64,000 nt of DNA from Microcyclospora pomicola (Eukaryota > Ascomycota > Dothideomycetes > Capnodiales). The stretch spans positions 1,550,001 through 1,614,000 of the forward strand of contig NHNY01000001.1 of assembly GCA_002786065.1 (NCBI GenBank). Reading direction: 5' to 3'. The notes under the pieces are model-generated. The model saw only the letters and a list, made by a program, of their open reading frames with translations. It was not told the DNA's origin and made no database searches. Positions 28,355-38,800 of this stretch are shown one piece after another. The stretch's first letter is position 1, and each line of letters begins with the position of its first letter. The position numbers and the translations under genes were made by a program.

Positions 28355-30284
28355 TTTGCGAGTCCGCGACGTGACAAACGTGAGGAACTGCAGTCGGTAC
28401 CGGATGCTGTCCACACCGGTGTGTTATTTGACCTAGCGACGGAGTAAGGGAACGAAGGAACGTTCCAGGGTCGGTTCTGGGGCCACCTAGCCCCATCATG
28501 TCCAATAATCAACTCGTTCTGAGATCATGGCGTTGCGAAACGCTTTCACCCCTGTTAGTGAGTGCTCAGTTATGGGAGCTGTTGGAATTGCAACCCGCAG
28601 TCATCTCCACATTCTCGGGCGGCATGTCTTGTCCATAAACTTCTGCCACGGAGAAACTCTACCACAATGACTTGATATAGAGGAGCCGCCAAACCAGAGA
28701 TGCGAAACCGACGGTGATCGGACCTGCCACATAGACATAGCATATTTCACATTCTAAAAGCGCCTCGCTCAATCATTCGTTGATGTTGGAGGATCTCTAG
28801 CCCCATGTCGCCTTCTGACCAATCACTGGTGCAAGCCACGTGAGCGCATGAAACCGGACGTCACGACATGACGGCCGGGAGATCCGCGGTACCTCGCGTG
28901 GGCCGACGATCTCACCTCGCCTTCACCGAAACCCTTGACTTCTTCCCCTCCCTCATACACTCTACCATCCCGCATTCGACCGGTCAGCTCCAGCAAGCTA
29001 CCTTTTTCGTGCCTGATCATGGTGTCGGTATTGTCGCTCAGTGAGCGCTCCGCCATCGTCTTGGGGAACGGATCGTGATCGACACTGCCCTGCGGATAGA
29101 CGGGGCTGTGCTGGTGCGGCTGGCTTGGAAGCACAACCGCCATTACCTCACGGTCGCAACTTGGCTGGACGACCACCGTCGCTTTCGCATGCCTTTCGAT
29201 ACGGACACGGAGCTTATGGTCCACAGCCGTATGCCGCTCGTTTCCCCGGTCGGGTGCGCAGTCCTCGTCGCCATGAACAGTGAAAAGAGAGCCGAGCGAG
29301 TTCGTGGGGTGGCCCCTAGAGGACGCTTCGCGAAGACGTGGCTGTGAGCGCATAGCGTTTCTGGTATGACGCTACAGCCGCATGACGATATCCTCATTAG
29401 CTTCCTAGCCGCCAGCAAAGCTTCGACCCGGCTGATAGTGGCCCCCAGGGGCCTTGTGAAGCGGGCCTTGATCTGATGTTTGCATACATATCTCGCACGC
29501 CCCGAGTAAGCGCGTTCCTAGCTTTAGGGCATACCGCTGGATTCATCGGAGGAAGGCGGTCTCTGCGAGCCCCCCAGTCCGGGTTCACTTCCTTCCTATA
29601 ATGGATTATCGTCTATGCTCATACCATCGCTATGCCTGTCGTGGCTAAGTTCTCGATGGAAATGACGCATTTCTAGAATTACGCTCTGCATTAGATCCGT
29701 GGACTGTTCGGGCCCTGAGCTGGCTCGAGGACTATCGTGACTTGTGATTTGCTGCTGTTGTCGACCTTTATTCTCATTAGATTGGGGCTTCTGGAGAGCC
29801 CGATCCAGCCTACGTTCCTCAGGACGGCACCAGACGATGATGATCCACAGGCTGGATTGTGAAGACTCATGTATAGATCTAATTATGAAGCACATTCTGG
29901 CAAGACACTCATCTCTTGTGCTGCAGTGCTCATCGTTGCCTGTTCTACTTATCCAGCGCACCTCTCTTCCAAACCTCAGTCACTCATTACAAATTCACCA
30001 CCTTTCTTAGAGTCATCTTTTTAAGATACTTATTGTAGATTTCTGCTTGCAGTCGATCGCATTGGCATTCCAATGTCATGAGAATACTTTCCTTATTGCT
30101 GCTTGACCTATCTGGAATAGTGGTCGCGTTGCTCTGACACGACTGGGACGACTACATCCGCTCCGACTAGCACGATCCGCTTCCAGGTTACGAGCGACGC
30201 GGTGGTTACTTGACAAGTAACCCAAAGCAGTCTGTGTTATGCCGAATGTGAAGTGCCGGCGTCCGCACCAAGCCTCGATCCGGT
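28355..30284. other. Gene-poor spacer between MCM7 and the bZIP gene
   Basis: Contains one ambiguous coding-like segment at about 28823-29353 (listed separately). From 29354 to 30284 I see nothing that looks like a gene, repeat or RNA. Confidence 0.5.
28868..29347 (+). pseudogene. Coding-like segment with one in-frame stop; strand unresolved
   Basis: The forward frame from ATG 28868 runs 58 codons to a TGA at 29042-29044 and then stays open in the same frame to 29347. Both halves look protein-like: HLAFTETLDFFPSLIHST before the stop, and IVIDTALRIDGAVLVRLAWK and MPFDTDTELMVHSRMPLVSP after it, with mostly G or C at codon third positions. A 176-codon frame on the reverse strand (28823-29353) is codon-aligned with it and has no stop but is rich in Arg, His and Asp. 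So this is either a once-coding gene broken by one stop, a gene whose intron I cannot place, or a reverse-strand gene whose shadow looks good. I recognise no family. Confidence 0.3.
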
Positions 30285-30911
30285 ATGGAGCTGGACTCGA
30301 TCTCAGCGTCAGGGACGGCGCAATCCCCTGCGGAGGACGACTATACCACAACGACGGATCCCAGCGAGAGACGAAGGATCCAGAATCGAAATGCCCAGAG
30401 GAAGTTTCGTAAGTGGACAGTGCCCGCGAAATGTTACCGTTGGCACTTCCAGCTGACGATTCTGGCCAGGAGGGAAGCTCAAGCAGCAACGGGAAGAGTC
30501 TGAGCGGATGCAAGAGAACCACAGACGAGCCGCAGATGCATACACAAGCCCCGATCCCGATGATGTTGCGGACCCGGAAGAGATGTCTGGACTGCCGTGG
30601 GGTGGGTTCTCGTTACGACACATCATCGAAGTAGGCAAGACCAAGGAGCAGTCATCTCGGGAGTCATCCTTCACAGCCAGGGCTTCCCAATCAGGCGGCA
30701 GTTCGAGGTAAGCAGATCTCGTGGTATGCACACCATCTCCACACGTGGAGTCTGCTGAAGGGTGGCTGACCATTATGCTAGAGTGGGATTGCGTTTGGCT
30801 CACCAATATGCGCGCGGGCACCCGGCCTGGATGGATTGGCGTACGAGCATGATGTTTCCAACTGGTCACGAGCACACATACCAGTCCTCAGCCCAGGCAA
30901 CGATGCAATAA
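30285..30911 (+). CDS. Short fungal bZIP transcription factor
   Basis: Three exons, 30285-30408, 30470-30707 and 30782-30911, with introns of 61 and 74 nt (GTAAGT...CCAG and GTAAGC...CTAG); 163 residues. The basic region PSERRRIQNRNAQRKFRGK spans the first splice junction, which explains why no single open frame shows it. Asn and Arg of the NxxAQxxFR DNA-contact core are present. The following heptads (KLKQQREESERMQENHRRA) are short for a leucine zipper. A motif EMSGLPWGGFSLRHIIEVG follows, a block I associate with a group of Pezizomycotina bZIP proteins. The C-terminus (VGLRLAHQYARGHPAWMDW) is of unknown role. Likely a nuclear regulator; its targets are unknown. No adjacent gene cluster gives a hint. 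Confidence 0.75.
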
Positions 30912-33057
30912 TGTGGTGTGGCAGCTTTGACTCACGATTGATGAACACGGCTGGCCGGCACAGATTCTTTTCGATTTGCACATTATACTTCCTTTTCTCA
31001 TTGCAGGCTCAATGAGATTATCTTGACGACGATATTCAGAAAGGCAGACGTGATGTATCCGAAACCTCAGCGGGCATATGGCAACACAATCTAGACAGAT
31101 TCACGATATGCATCCCACATCGTTTGTGTGAACATTTCATAGTGTATTGGTCCAAGAGGCAGCCAGTCCCGTCCAGTGACCCAAGTGAGTCTTGCGGGAT
31201 TGTAAATCGTGCCGAGCGGGGTGAAGGCCAACAGTATGTTGTATTTTCCCTGCGGCACGGTTGTTGGTAGGGACCGTATGCTCTGTTTGATCAGCTGCAT
31301 GGATTGAGTTCCTTGCGCAGATTGTACCTCCAGGGGCACATGCGCAACCATCAAGCATACGGTGTGGGATCCCTTACGAGCTCTCGAAACGTATGGAGCA
31401 GGGTATCTGATGGTTCTTGCATGAAAAGCTGGCGAACGTGCACATCGATGGATACCTACCTGGTGTTGAGGAACTCGCCATGCCTTCCAAACGTCCCATG
31501 CTTTCGCGGCTGCATATTCGACGTAGAACTTGAGACGGATGCATGCCGCCCCGGTGCGACAACGCACACATCACTTGTGTCCCAATGACCCTTGAGCATA
31601 TCGTATGTCGCCGTAGCGAAGACTCGGAGCGCGAGAAGCGTCTTCACCATTGTGGCACAGTTCTCCCGATCCGAGTATTATGCACTAGCCAACTCGTGGC
31701 ATGCTCACCGGTGAGCAACGTCGGCCTTACTTTGTTGAGACGACGATGAAGTTTTCTACATTCGGACGTACTTTCGCGCGGATCGATGGTTCGCATCAGG
31801 ATGTCTTGAACCAAACTATCATTACCGCCGGGCTCGAGCACAAGTGTTTTGAAGTTCGGGGAGCCGGATCCCCTGAGTAAGGGTTGGCACTAATCGTCCT
31901 GCAGCTCTGGAACAATGGAGTGAATGGTTTTGGCAATAAGAGCCGATTTTCAAACAGCAGCCACAACGAGACTCCAAAAGACGATCCCACGTCGAACATC
32001 CGCGACGGGTCCGAGTAGAGCTGCAATCGAGAGGGTGTGGCCAGATTGATGCAGTCAATGTTGGTGTGTGTTGCTGCGCCTGCGCAACACATCCACATTT
32101 GGGGGCGGCGAGCGGGAGTCTAGTTTGGCCTCCAGCTAACAGTCGCCGGCCGAGTTGGTCCTGCACCTTGCAAAGCAACCCAACACGAACATCCCGAGCC
32201 GAGTGCACATCGCGATCAAACAATCATGAAGACTAGAGCAACGGACGGTCGTCAAGCTGGTGTTTGAGGTCATGTATCAAGACAGAGTACAGCAGGGCAG
32301 GCATGACATGCTGCATGCATGACTCGTCGCCAGGCGTCTCGACTTCACCTCATGCACACCCGCCGGCGCGGCCAACTCTCCCGCCCGCGGCTCGTCGAGC
32401 CCATGCCCGGAGAGAGACTTTGGTAATATGGCTCTACCGTGGGGGACTCCCGGGGGAGGCATCAGAACTACGGGGCTATGCTCAGAGTTTCGGTACGGCA
32501 TTCGTGCTCGCGACTCGAGCCCGTCCTCTGTCTCCGAGCTAATTCTGGACTCCACTTCCCGGGAGGCTCCTCACCACTGCATCGTCCTGTGGTCAGGTGA
32601 AAGGTACTTCCGAGCTGTCTGAGTCTGCGACTGGACGCCAATCGTGCAGGAGACTAGTGTACAGTACATCATGACTGGCGGCCACTCCCATGCGAAAGGC
32701 TGCGGACGCCATCCTGCATACAGATGATACCAACGTATGCCGTCACGTTGGCGGTGATGTACACGGCTCTCATGAAGATCGTTCAAAGAGGTAAGAGTAT
32801 CGCTGGCTTGGCAGCTAGGTCTTCAGGTGGCGCGGAAGCATGCCTGTCTGCACCCCTACTTTCCGGTCAAGACCTTCAGAACAGCGAACCCTACGAATAA
32901 ACGACTGGTGATGAGCTTTCCTTTTTCATTTACACTCTCCAAGGTCGCAAGCCTGGACCCGCTCATCTCTGTTGTCTTCACCCAGAATGAAGCCGATGAC
33001 TGCGCCGGACTGTGACATCGACACTGCTGGCCTGCTGTTCGTCCTGCGGCACAGTGA
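30912..33057. other. Gene-poor spacer between the bZIP and acidic-protein genes
   Basis: Holds the doubtful reverse-strand remnant at 31091-31862. The part 32225-33057 has only short unrelated frames; no RNA gene or repeat seen. Confidence 0.45.
31091..31862 (-). pseudogene. Possible eroded reverse-strand gene, SGNH-hydrolase-like fragment
   Basis: Reading leftward, NFKTLVLEPGGNDSLVQDIL contains a GGND block (codons at 31818-31829) like block III of SGNH/GDSL hydrolases. Later frames give FYVEYAAAKAWDVWKAWRVP, followed by a GTAGGT donor-like site, and then LLAFTPLGTIYNPARLTW and GPIHYEMFTQTMWDAYRES ending at a stop at 31091. The pieces lie in different frames and no set of canonical introns joins them all, so this is either a multi-exon gene I cannot resolve or a decayed one. 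The SGNH link rests on four residues and is weak. Confidence 0.2.
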
Positions 33058-34279
33058 ATGGCTGGCGCTCATCGGATATATAATGATCTAGCAATGGCAC
33101 ACGCTGAAGGAACATCCCCGACATCCTTAGATCCATCGCCTGCGAACCACATCATCAACCAGCATATGTCGAGCTCGAACAGCAGTGGGCCACCTTCGGA
33201 GTTTGGCGACCTCACTCTTGCGGATACCGGGACCGCAATGGCACAACCTAGACGGTCTGTGCCTGGCTCTAGACAAACCTCTTGGGCAGTTCGTAGGACG
33301 CCGGTCTCCATGAGCGCATCGGCTAGCAGACCTGCGGTCAGTCGACAGATTGCAGCACATGATTCTGACGACGATGATGACGACTCCATGGATGATTCCG
33401 ACGAAGATGAAAGCGAGGATGGGGAAGCATCGGATGATGATGATGAAACGAACCGTCGACGTCAAGGCGCAGTCAGACTGGCAATACAGAAGCAGGTCTT
33501 CGATCTCATGGCTGCCTTCCATCCAGCCCAACTGACCCCTGATGAGTTCTGGCCTCCTCGGGAGAACACAGCAGAGCCGAGTCCAGCCAGGTGTGTATTC
33601 ACAAGAATCCCATCCACAGCAATGTCTGACGCTGTCTCATAGTGAATACCGGAAAGTGGCAACCCTGCTTACAGCCTATATGATCGAAGCCCCAGACAGG
33701 ATACGCGACTTACAGCGAAGCATTCCGCAATCCTTCTGGCGGAACCAGATTGTGGCAAATCAACATATTCGTTTCGACCGCATCACAGTCGAAATGCAGC
33801 ACAACGTTCTCTCGCCCTCCCGTGGTCTACCAATGACTGCGGCCATCGAGCAATTCGGACACCTGTACGAAGCCATCTATAGGCTGATCCAGCAAAGCGA
33901 GCGACTGAACATCACCGAGAAAGTACCTGAACTCGTCTCGATTCTGGTCGATGCGTTGTACGTGATGACGGACGACCGGAGGCCCGCCAACCAGCGCCCC
34001 TACGTGGGCAACGTCGTGCACAGCGAGAGTCGACCCGCTCGCGCGTTCTTGTCGGAGCGCGGGCGGCCGTCCAAATTTATCGACACGCTACGAATCATCC
34101 GCCAGAACCATCACGCGGCCTTTCGGGCCCAGGAGAATCGCATCATGGATATCCTCGCCAACCGGCTGCAGCCTATCTACAAGGAGAGCGCCGAAGAGCC
34201 GAGCTTCCCACAGATAGAGCTGTCGCGATATGCGAGAGTGATGAGGTCGTTTCGCAGCAGCCTCGTCGATCCGATATGA
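33058..34279 (+). CDS. Hypothetical protein with acidic segment
   Basis: Two exons, 33058-33590 and 33643-34279, intron 52 nt (GTGTGT...CATAG) that joins AEPSPA to SEYRKVATLLTAYM; 389 residues from the first ATG. The N-terminal 100 residues are Ser/Pro-rich and probably disordered. Residues 100-135 are a run of Asp/Glu (SDDDDDDSMDDSDEDESED). The C-terminal 215 residues are predicted mostly helical, e.g. AIEQFGHLYEAIYRLIQQSE and HHAAFRAQENRIMDILANR. I recognise no domain. A TATATAA at 33077-33083 lies inside the predicted start region, so translation may really begin at the in-frame ATG at 33166 (MSSSNSSG), giving 353 residues. The acidic stretch suggests a nuclear or chromatin role, which is only a guess. 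Confidence 0.65.
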
Positions 34280-36201
34280 CGACGTGGGAGCCTGGTGTTG
34301 CTGGCGTCATGGTCACACGAGCACGACCATCATTTGCATTTCGGGATAGGCGTTGGCAGGTCGTTTGCTTTTCCAGTTGTCATTCGTTCGTGGTGTTGAG
34401 CCACGCAGGCGCAGGTGGCACTCGTCTTATCTGGTTCACTTCTTCTTCGCCATTGCTTCGGCGCCATATCGTTTGTTCGATTCTTCCTGCCATTATTCTA
34501 TATAGGTACCTAGGGTGTATACATGGACTGTTGCATTTCACACAATGACCGCAGTACCGCAGCCCTCGCGAGCAGCCATCTCATGGTGGTCCTGCCAGGT
34601 CTCTGTCGCCGTCCACTCATGCAGGGACGCCCAGTATCGCAGGCCTGTCTCGGCTTCATTTTCTACGACAACCCACACAGTGTCGACTCGAGACATTCAG
34701 GCAACACAGTCTACACTTCTCAGCTCCCGCGGCATTATATCGCGGTGTCTGTCCATGCAAGTTACCACACCCAACATAGAAATGCTGTTGGAAAATCCTT
34801 GACCTACGCAAGTGACAGCGGCTCCCGCAGATCATACGCATCAAGGACAACAACACAAAGGATCCGGTAGTCACGGTCGATCAGGTCAGAACAGTCAGAC
34901 AATACAGCCAGGCCAGGTACCTCGTTCTTGGTGCAGGATCTTTGCAAAGTTGCGCGCCCCCTCCAAACTCTGTTCGCCCGTGGGCGACTGTGCCGCACGA
35001 CTGCATGCGACACAGACGGGGGCACCTCGACTGGGGACCACACTGACACATCAAACGACTCGTGATCCGCCTTGATGGTGGGTCCTGCATGATCCCATGA
35101 CCAGGCTCTGCTGCGGGTCGAAACGGTGACCGCAACGCAACAAGGCGACCCGGAACGAGCAGGGATGAGTTGTCCTGACTCGGACGGCAGATGAGTCTGC
35201 AGGCATAGCTGGTGCGAGCGGGATTGCCGTCATTGACCGCTGCTGCATGCTGGCACGATCCGTCGGGAGGCAGTGAGACAGACGGGAGCACTCGGAGCGT
35301 CCGTGATATGGACCAGCCATTTCCGTATCCATTGTTCTACGTTGAGGGGTAGAAGATGCCACGGCCCGTCAGATTGCTTCGACCAATTCACGACATCTTG
35401 TCGGAGCGAGGTGATTACAGTGATCAGTAGATGGTTGGACTTATGTACTCATGAGTCTCTGCATGCAGGCATGGCTGTGCATAGCCACTGCACGATCATC
35501 GTCCTGCCGCGTGAGTCTTGCTTAAAATTGGGCGCTGGTCTCCGCCGTCCAACTGGTGTCTTGTCGCGATATTCGTATCCAGCAGTGGTGATGAGCAAGC
35601 CGCAACTGTTACTCTACTCTGACGGTGCGTATAGTGCTTGACTTCGTGCGAGCAGATGATCCTGATGATCAGCACGGACATACTACCTGCCACTGAATGG
35701 TGAGCTGCTACTCTCCATGACAGCCCTCCTCTCAAGATGCACTACTTCCTTCTTGTTGACACTCGTCGTGGCAGCTCGGAAAGCAGTCCCGGCACTGCCA
35801 CGGGCGTATCGCCGCGGATAAGCACCGTGCCAAACACACGAGGTACTGGCAGGGACGTGATCCCTGCAGAGTGGTGGGATGGGGCTTTATCAGGATACCT
35901 GCCGCCGGTGTGTTTATCTGCATTGACGTGGCTGCCTAGTGATCACAACTGCAAGTGGTCACAGGTACTGAATGACTCGTCACAAGCGATAGCAAGCCCG
36001 AGGTCGATGAAATCGGTCGAGGAGATCGACGACGGTAGTTGAAGGCATGATGGCGGACCCAGGACTGGGACGGGTAAGTGAAGAAAGGACTCAGGAGAAC
36101 TGCGCGTGCCTCGTCACACCCCAACCAGTCCCAGAAGGCAGGCAAATCACGCGATCTGATGGCTGTGAGTACGATGAGAAACCCTGATCCAGCGACTCCG
36201 G
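34280..36201. other. Convergent gene-poor spacer before the tRNA methyltransferase
   Basis: 1.9 kb with several frames of 80-140 codons on both strands, all Ser/Arg/His/Cys-rich and without domain-like blocks. No gene, tRNA or repeat recognised. Confidence 0.5.
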
Positions 36202-37392
36202 TCAAGATTCCGCAGCGTCCTGCGAATCACCACCGGTCATCCTCGGCTTCCTGAAATGGCCTTGCATCCAGCAACGATACATTTTCAGTTTCCTTTGTCG
36301 GTTGACCAACATCCTTCGATCGACAGCGAGCTTCAGCACCTCCAGACCAACTTTCTCACTGCCCTCCTCGCCAGCCGATCCTGCTGACCATATGTCCTTC
36401 AGTTCATCTTCCTCAAAGAAGTAAACCCTCGTCCCATCTCCACGCACATAGAAGTTTTCTTCGAGATATCTCCCCTTCTTGAACCGCACCTGAGCTAGAT
36501 CGCCACGACCATAGTCTCGGAATAATACTTCGCCGCCTGGTTTCAAGAGCTCGAATGTGTTTCGGACTGCTTGGATCCACTGTGCCGGTGAGAGGGCAGA
36601 GAAGATGAAAATCATGAGGATGACATCCACAGACCCAGGTGTAAGGTCTGGCGGAAGATCTGTGGGCGATGCTGCGTCCCATACATCCGCTTGTAAGATC
36701 GGACTTGGTTGGGATATGTAGGCATCCTGCGTGCGTATTACATCGATTGCCTTCTTGCTATAGTCACAGGCATGGAGCTTCAATCCTGGGTTCTTGTTCA
36801 TCGCCAGAAGTGGAAATGCTGTATTACCAGCTCCGGCTCCAACCTCGAGCACCGTGACGGGCCCGAAGTCCTCTTTTGTAACTTCCCCCAGGATGGGAAA
36901 TTCCTGCACCAGCCATTTGCGATCCTTGAAGAAGTTTGCGCGATTGTTGCTGTAGAACTTATCCCACCACTTCTCCGGCTTCTCGTTGAAGCGCTTCTTG
37001 TCGAAGTCGGACACCTGGTTTTCTTTTTGGAATAATGTCTGCTGTTCGATGAAGTCCTTGTATTGATCGTCCACTTCCACGTGATCCCATGCGTTGTGCG
37101 CGAAGATATCGTCCCCTTCCTCGAGGTACCTGGTGCCGAATTGGAATGGGTCAGATCGCTTCTGGGGATTCTCCTCCGAAACTGGCGTCGCGGCCGGTCG
37201 ACGAAGAGGCTGGATTGTTGCCGGCACACCGTATGCGTCCTTGCCGTCCGGAGAAGTGGATGTTGGTGCGGCCGATGTGGGTTCTTCCACAGTTACGTAC
37301 GAGCGCAGATGTTCCATGCCTTTCGTCAATTGCTGTCGCGGTTGTTTCTTCCGGATCGGAAGCGTCGTTGCCTCCCCTTGCTCGATGGCCAT
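36202..37392 (-). CDS. trm140: tRNA N3-methylcytidine methyltransferase (Trm140/METTL2-like)
   Basis: 396 residues, single exon. The N-terminal 80 residues are polar. The conserved domain starts with FGTRYLEEGDDIFAHNAWDH, followed by KWWDKFYSNNRANFFKDRKW, the family signature of METTL2/6/8 and Trm140. SAM-binding motif I is VLEVGAGAGN (181-190); motif II-like strands are LHACDYSKKAIDVI and VDVILMIFIFSALSP. GGEVLFRDYGRGDLAQVRFK is also a family mark. The enzyme methylates C32 in the anticodon loop of Thr and Ser tRNAs in the cytosol. Budding-yeast Trm140 is made by a programmed frameshift that fuses an actin-binding part; here the frame is simple and no such part exists. Divergent from COQ10. 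Confidence 0.93.
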   Translation of the reverse strand: MAIEQGEATTLPIRKKQPRQQLTKGMEHLRSYVTVEEPTSAAPTSTSPDGKDAYGVPATIQPLRRPAATPVSEENPQKRSDPFQFGTRYLEEGDDIFAHNAWDHVEVDDQYKDFIEQQTLFQKENQVSDFDKKRFNEKPEKWWDKFYSNNRANFFKDRKWLVQEFPILGEVTKEDFGPVTVLEVGAGAGNTAFPLLAMNKNPGLKLHACDYSKKAIDVIRTQDAYISQPSPILQADVWDAASPTDLPPDLTPGSVDVILMIFIFSALSPAQWIQAVRNTFELLKPGGEVLFRDYGRGDLAQVRFKKGRYLEENFYVRGDGTRVYFFEEDELKDIWSAGSAGEEGSEKVGLEVLKLAVDRRMLVNRQRKLKMYRCWMQGHFRKPRMTGGDSQDAAES

Positions 37393-37768
37393 GCTGTCAG
37401 AACAGGCTGTTCAAGTCGAGTGAGTTCCGTCGCTGAACTCGTCGTACAGAGTCTTCCGAAATTTGTGTTCTGACAAGGTGCATGTACATGTTGTACTCGC
37501 GTGCCTGCAGATCTCTGGGGAAAAAGGTCCGAAATTCTACATTTGCATGTGATGATGACATGATCCGTTGACTTTCGATGACCAGTCCTACCTGTACCAA
37601 GCCAATAAATGTATAGGTGATTTGAGCATTTTCCAGCTTGTATAAACATCTCTTCTCGTTGCTTTGAGCGTCCTCGTTTCTTTTCGATCGTTAATACCAA
37701 ATACACCAGATCATTCGATACTTGCTGCATTGCAATTCAAGAACACTGCATCAACGATCTCTCGGACA
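37393..37768. other. Divergent promoter between the tRNA methyltransferase and COQ10
   Basis: 376 bp without coding sequence. The COQ10 frame is open upstream to 37664, but those 35 codons are not needed for the predicted presequence. Confidence 0.5.
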
Positions 37769-38527
37769 ATGCAGGGCGTCCGCCCCATCTTCAATGCCAC
37801 CACGCGCGCCCTCCAACCGCTCTACAGCACCAGCCTCCGACAACCACTCTTGTTGCAACAGCAGACACGCACATTCCTCAAGCTCCCTTCCAGCCCTCCC
37901 CAGACATTGACCGCAACCCGCGTCCTGCCATATCCCAGCAGCGTGATCTTCTCCATCATCTCCGACGTGGGCTCGTACCAGAACTACCTCCCCTTCTGCC
38001 AACAATCGCTTGTCACCAAGACCTCCGCTCCCGCGCCCAATGGCAAGACCTACCCCGAAGAAGCCAAGCTCACCATTGGCCTCTCGGGCGATCTCAGCGA
38101 GCAGTTCTGGTCAAGAGTGTATTGCGTGCCGGAGACGGTGGTCGAGGCCGTGAGCGGATCGGCAGAGACGACCCTGGCGCCGGAGGAGATCAAACATCAC
38201 TCCGCGCGACCGAAAGATGTGTCCGCGGATCCGACACGTGCGAGCAAGGCGATGAGCTTCATCCAGACGCGCTGGTCGCTTCGACCCTATCACTTCAAGC
38301 CACCGCCGGCTTCCGCGACGACACCGGATACGGCGCATAAGAATACGAAGGAATCATCGCCTGAATCATCCCAGGATAGGACGGAGGTCAATTTGACGAT
38401 CGAATTTCAGTTTGCGAATCCGGTGTATGCTGCAATGGGTCAAGTGGCTGTGCCAAAGGCGGCAGATAAGATGATAGAGGCATTTGAGAAGAGGGTCAAG
38501 GCTGTCATGAAAGAGCAAGCACGATGA
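37769..38527 (+). CDS. coq10: Coenzyme Q-binding protein COQ10, mitochondrial
   Basis: 252 residues from the ATG at 37769. The first 50 residues are rich in Arg, Ser and Leu without acids (MQGVRPIFNATTRALQPLYS and on), a clear mitochondrial presequence. The START/polyketide-cyclase domain (PF03364) follows from about residue 55: TATRVLPYPSSVIFSIISDV, YQNYLPFCQQS, LTIGLSGDLSEQFWSRV and, at the end, FQFANPVYAAMGQVAVPKAA. A Ser/Pro/Thr-rich insert (about 180-205) interrupts the domain. COQ10 binds ubiquinone in the inner mitochondrial membrane and is needed for efficient respiration and Q synthesis. An in-frame upstream ATG at 37664 exists but would push the presequence inward. Confidence 0.93.
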   Translation: MQGVRPIFNATTRALQPLYSTSLRQPLLLQQQTRTFLKLPSSPPQTLTATRVLPYPSSVIFSIISDVGSYQNYLPFCQQSLVTKTSAPAPNGKTYPEEAKLTIGLSGDLSEQFWSRVYCVPETVVEAVSGSAETTLAPEEIKHHSARPKDVSADPTRASKAMSFIQTRWSLRPYHFKPPPASATTPDTAHKNTKESSPESSQDRTEVNLTIEFQFANPVYAAMGQVAVPKAADKMIEAFEKRVKAVMKEQAR

Positions 38528-38800
38528 AAGTGAAGAAGATAGCCACGACAGAAAATATGTATATTATCGCAGAATTTACCGGCGAAGGACGGAGCGTGTT
38601 AAGCCAGCGTCTTTTGGAAAAGCATTCGAGTTTCGGGGAAGTAAAATATCATTTCAGAATTGTGAACGCCTAGATACCTGACTCCTACCGCAATTGAACT
38701 CCACTTCATAAAACCATAAACCGACAACGGGAGTAACAATAGCACCCGACCTGACCTATTTTGACCCATATGCCACTCATCCCGTGAAACTCAATATCTT

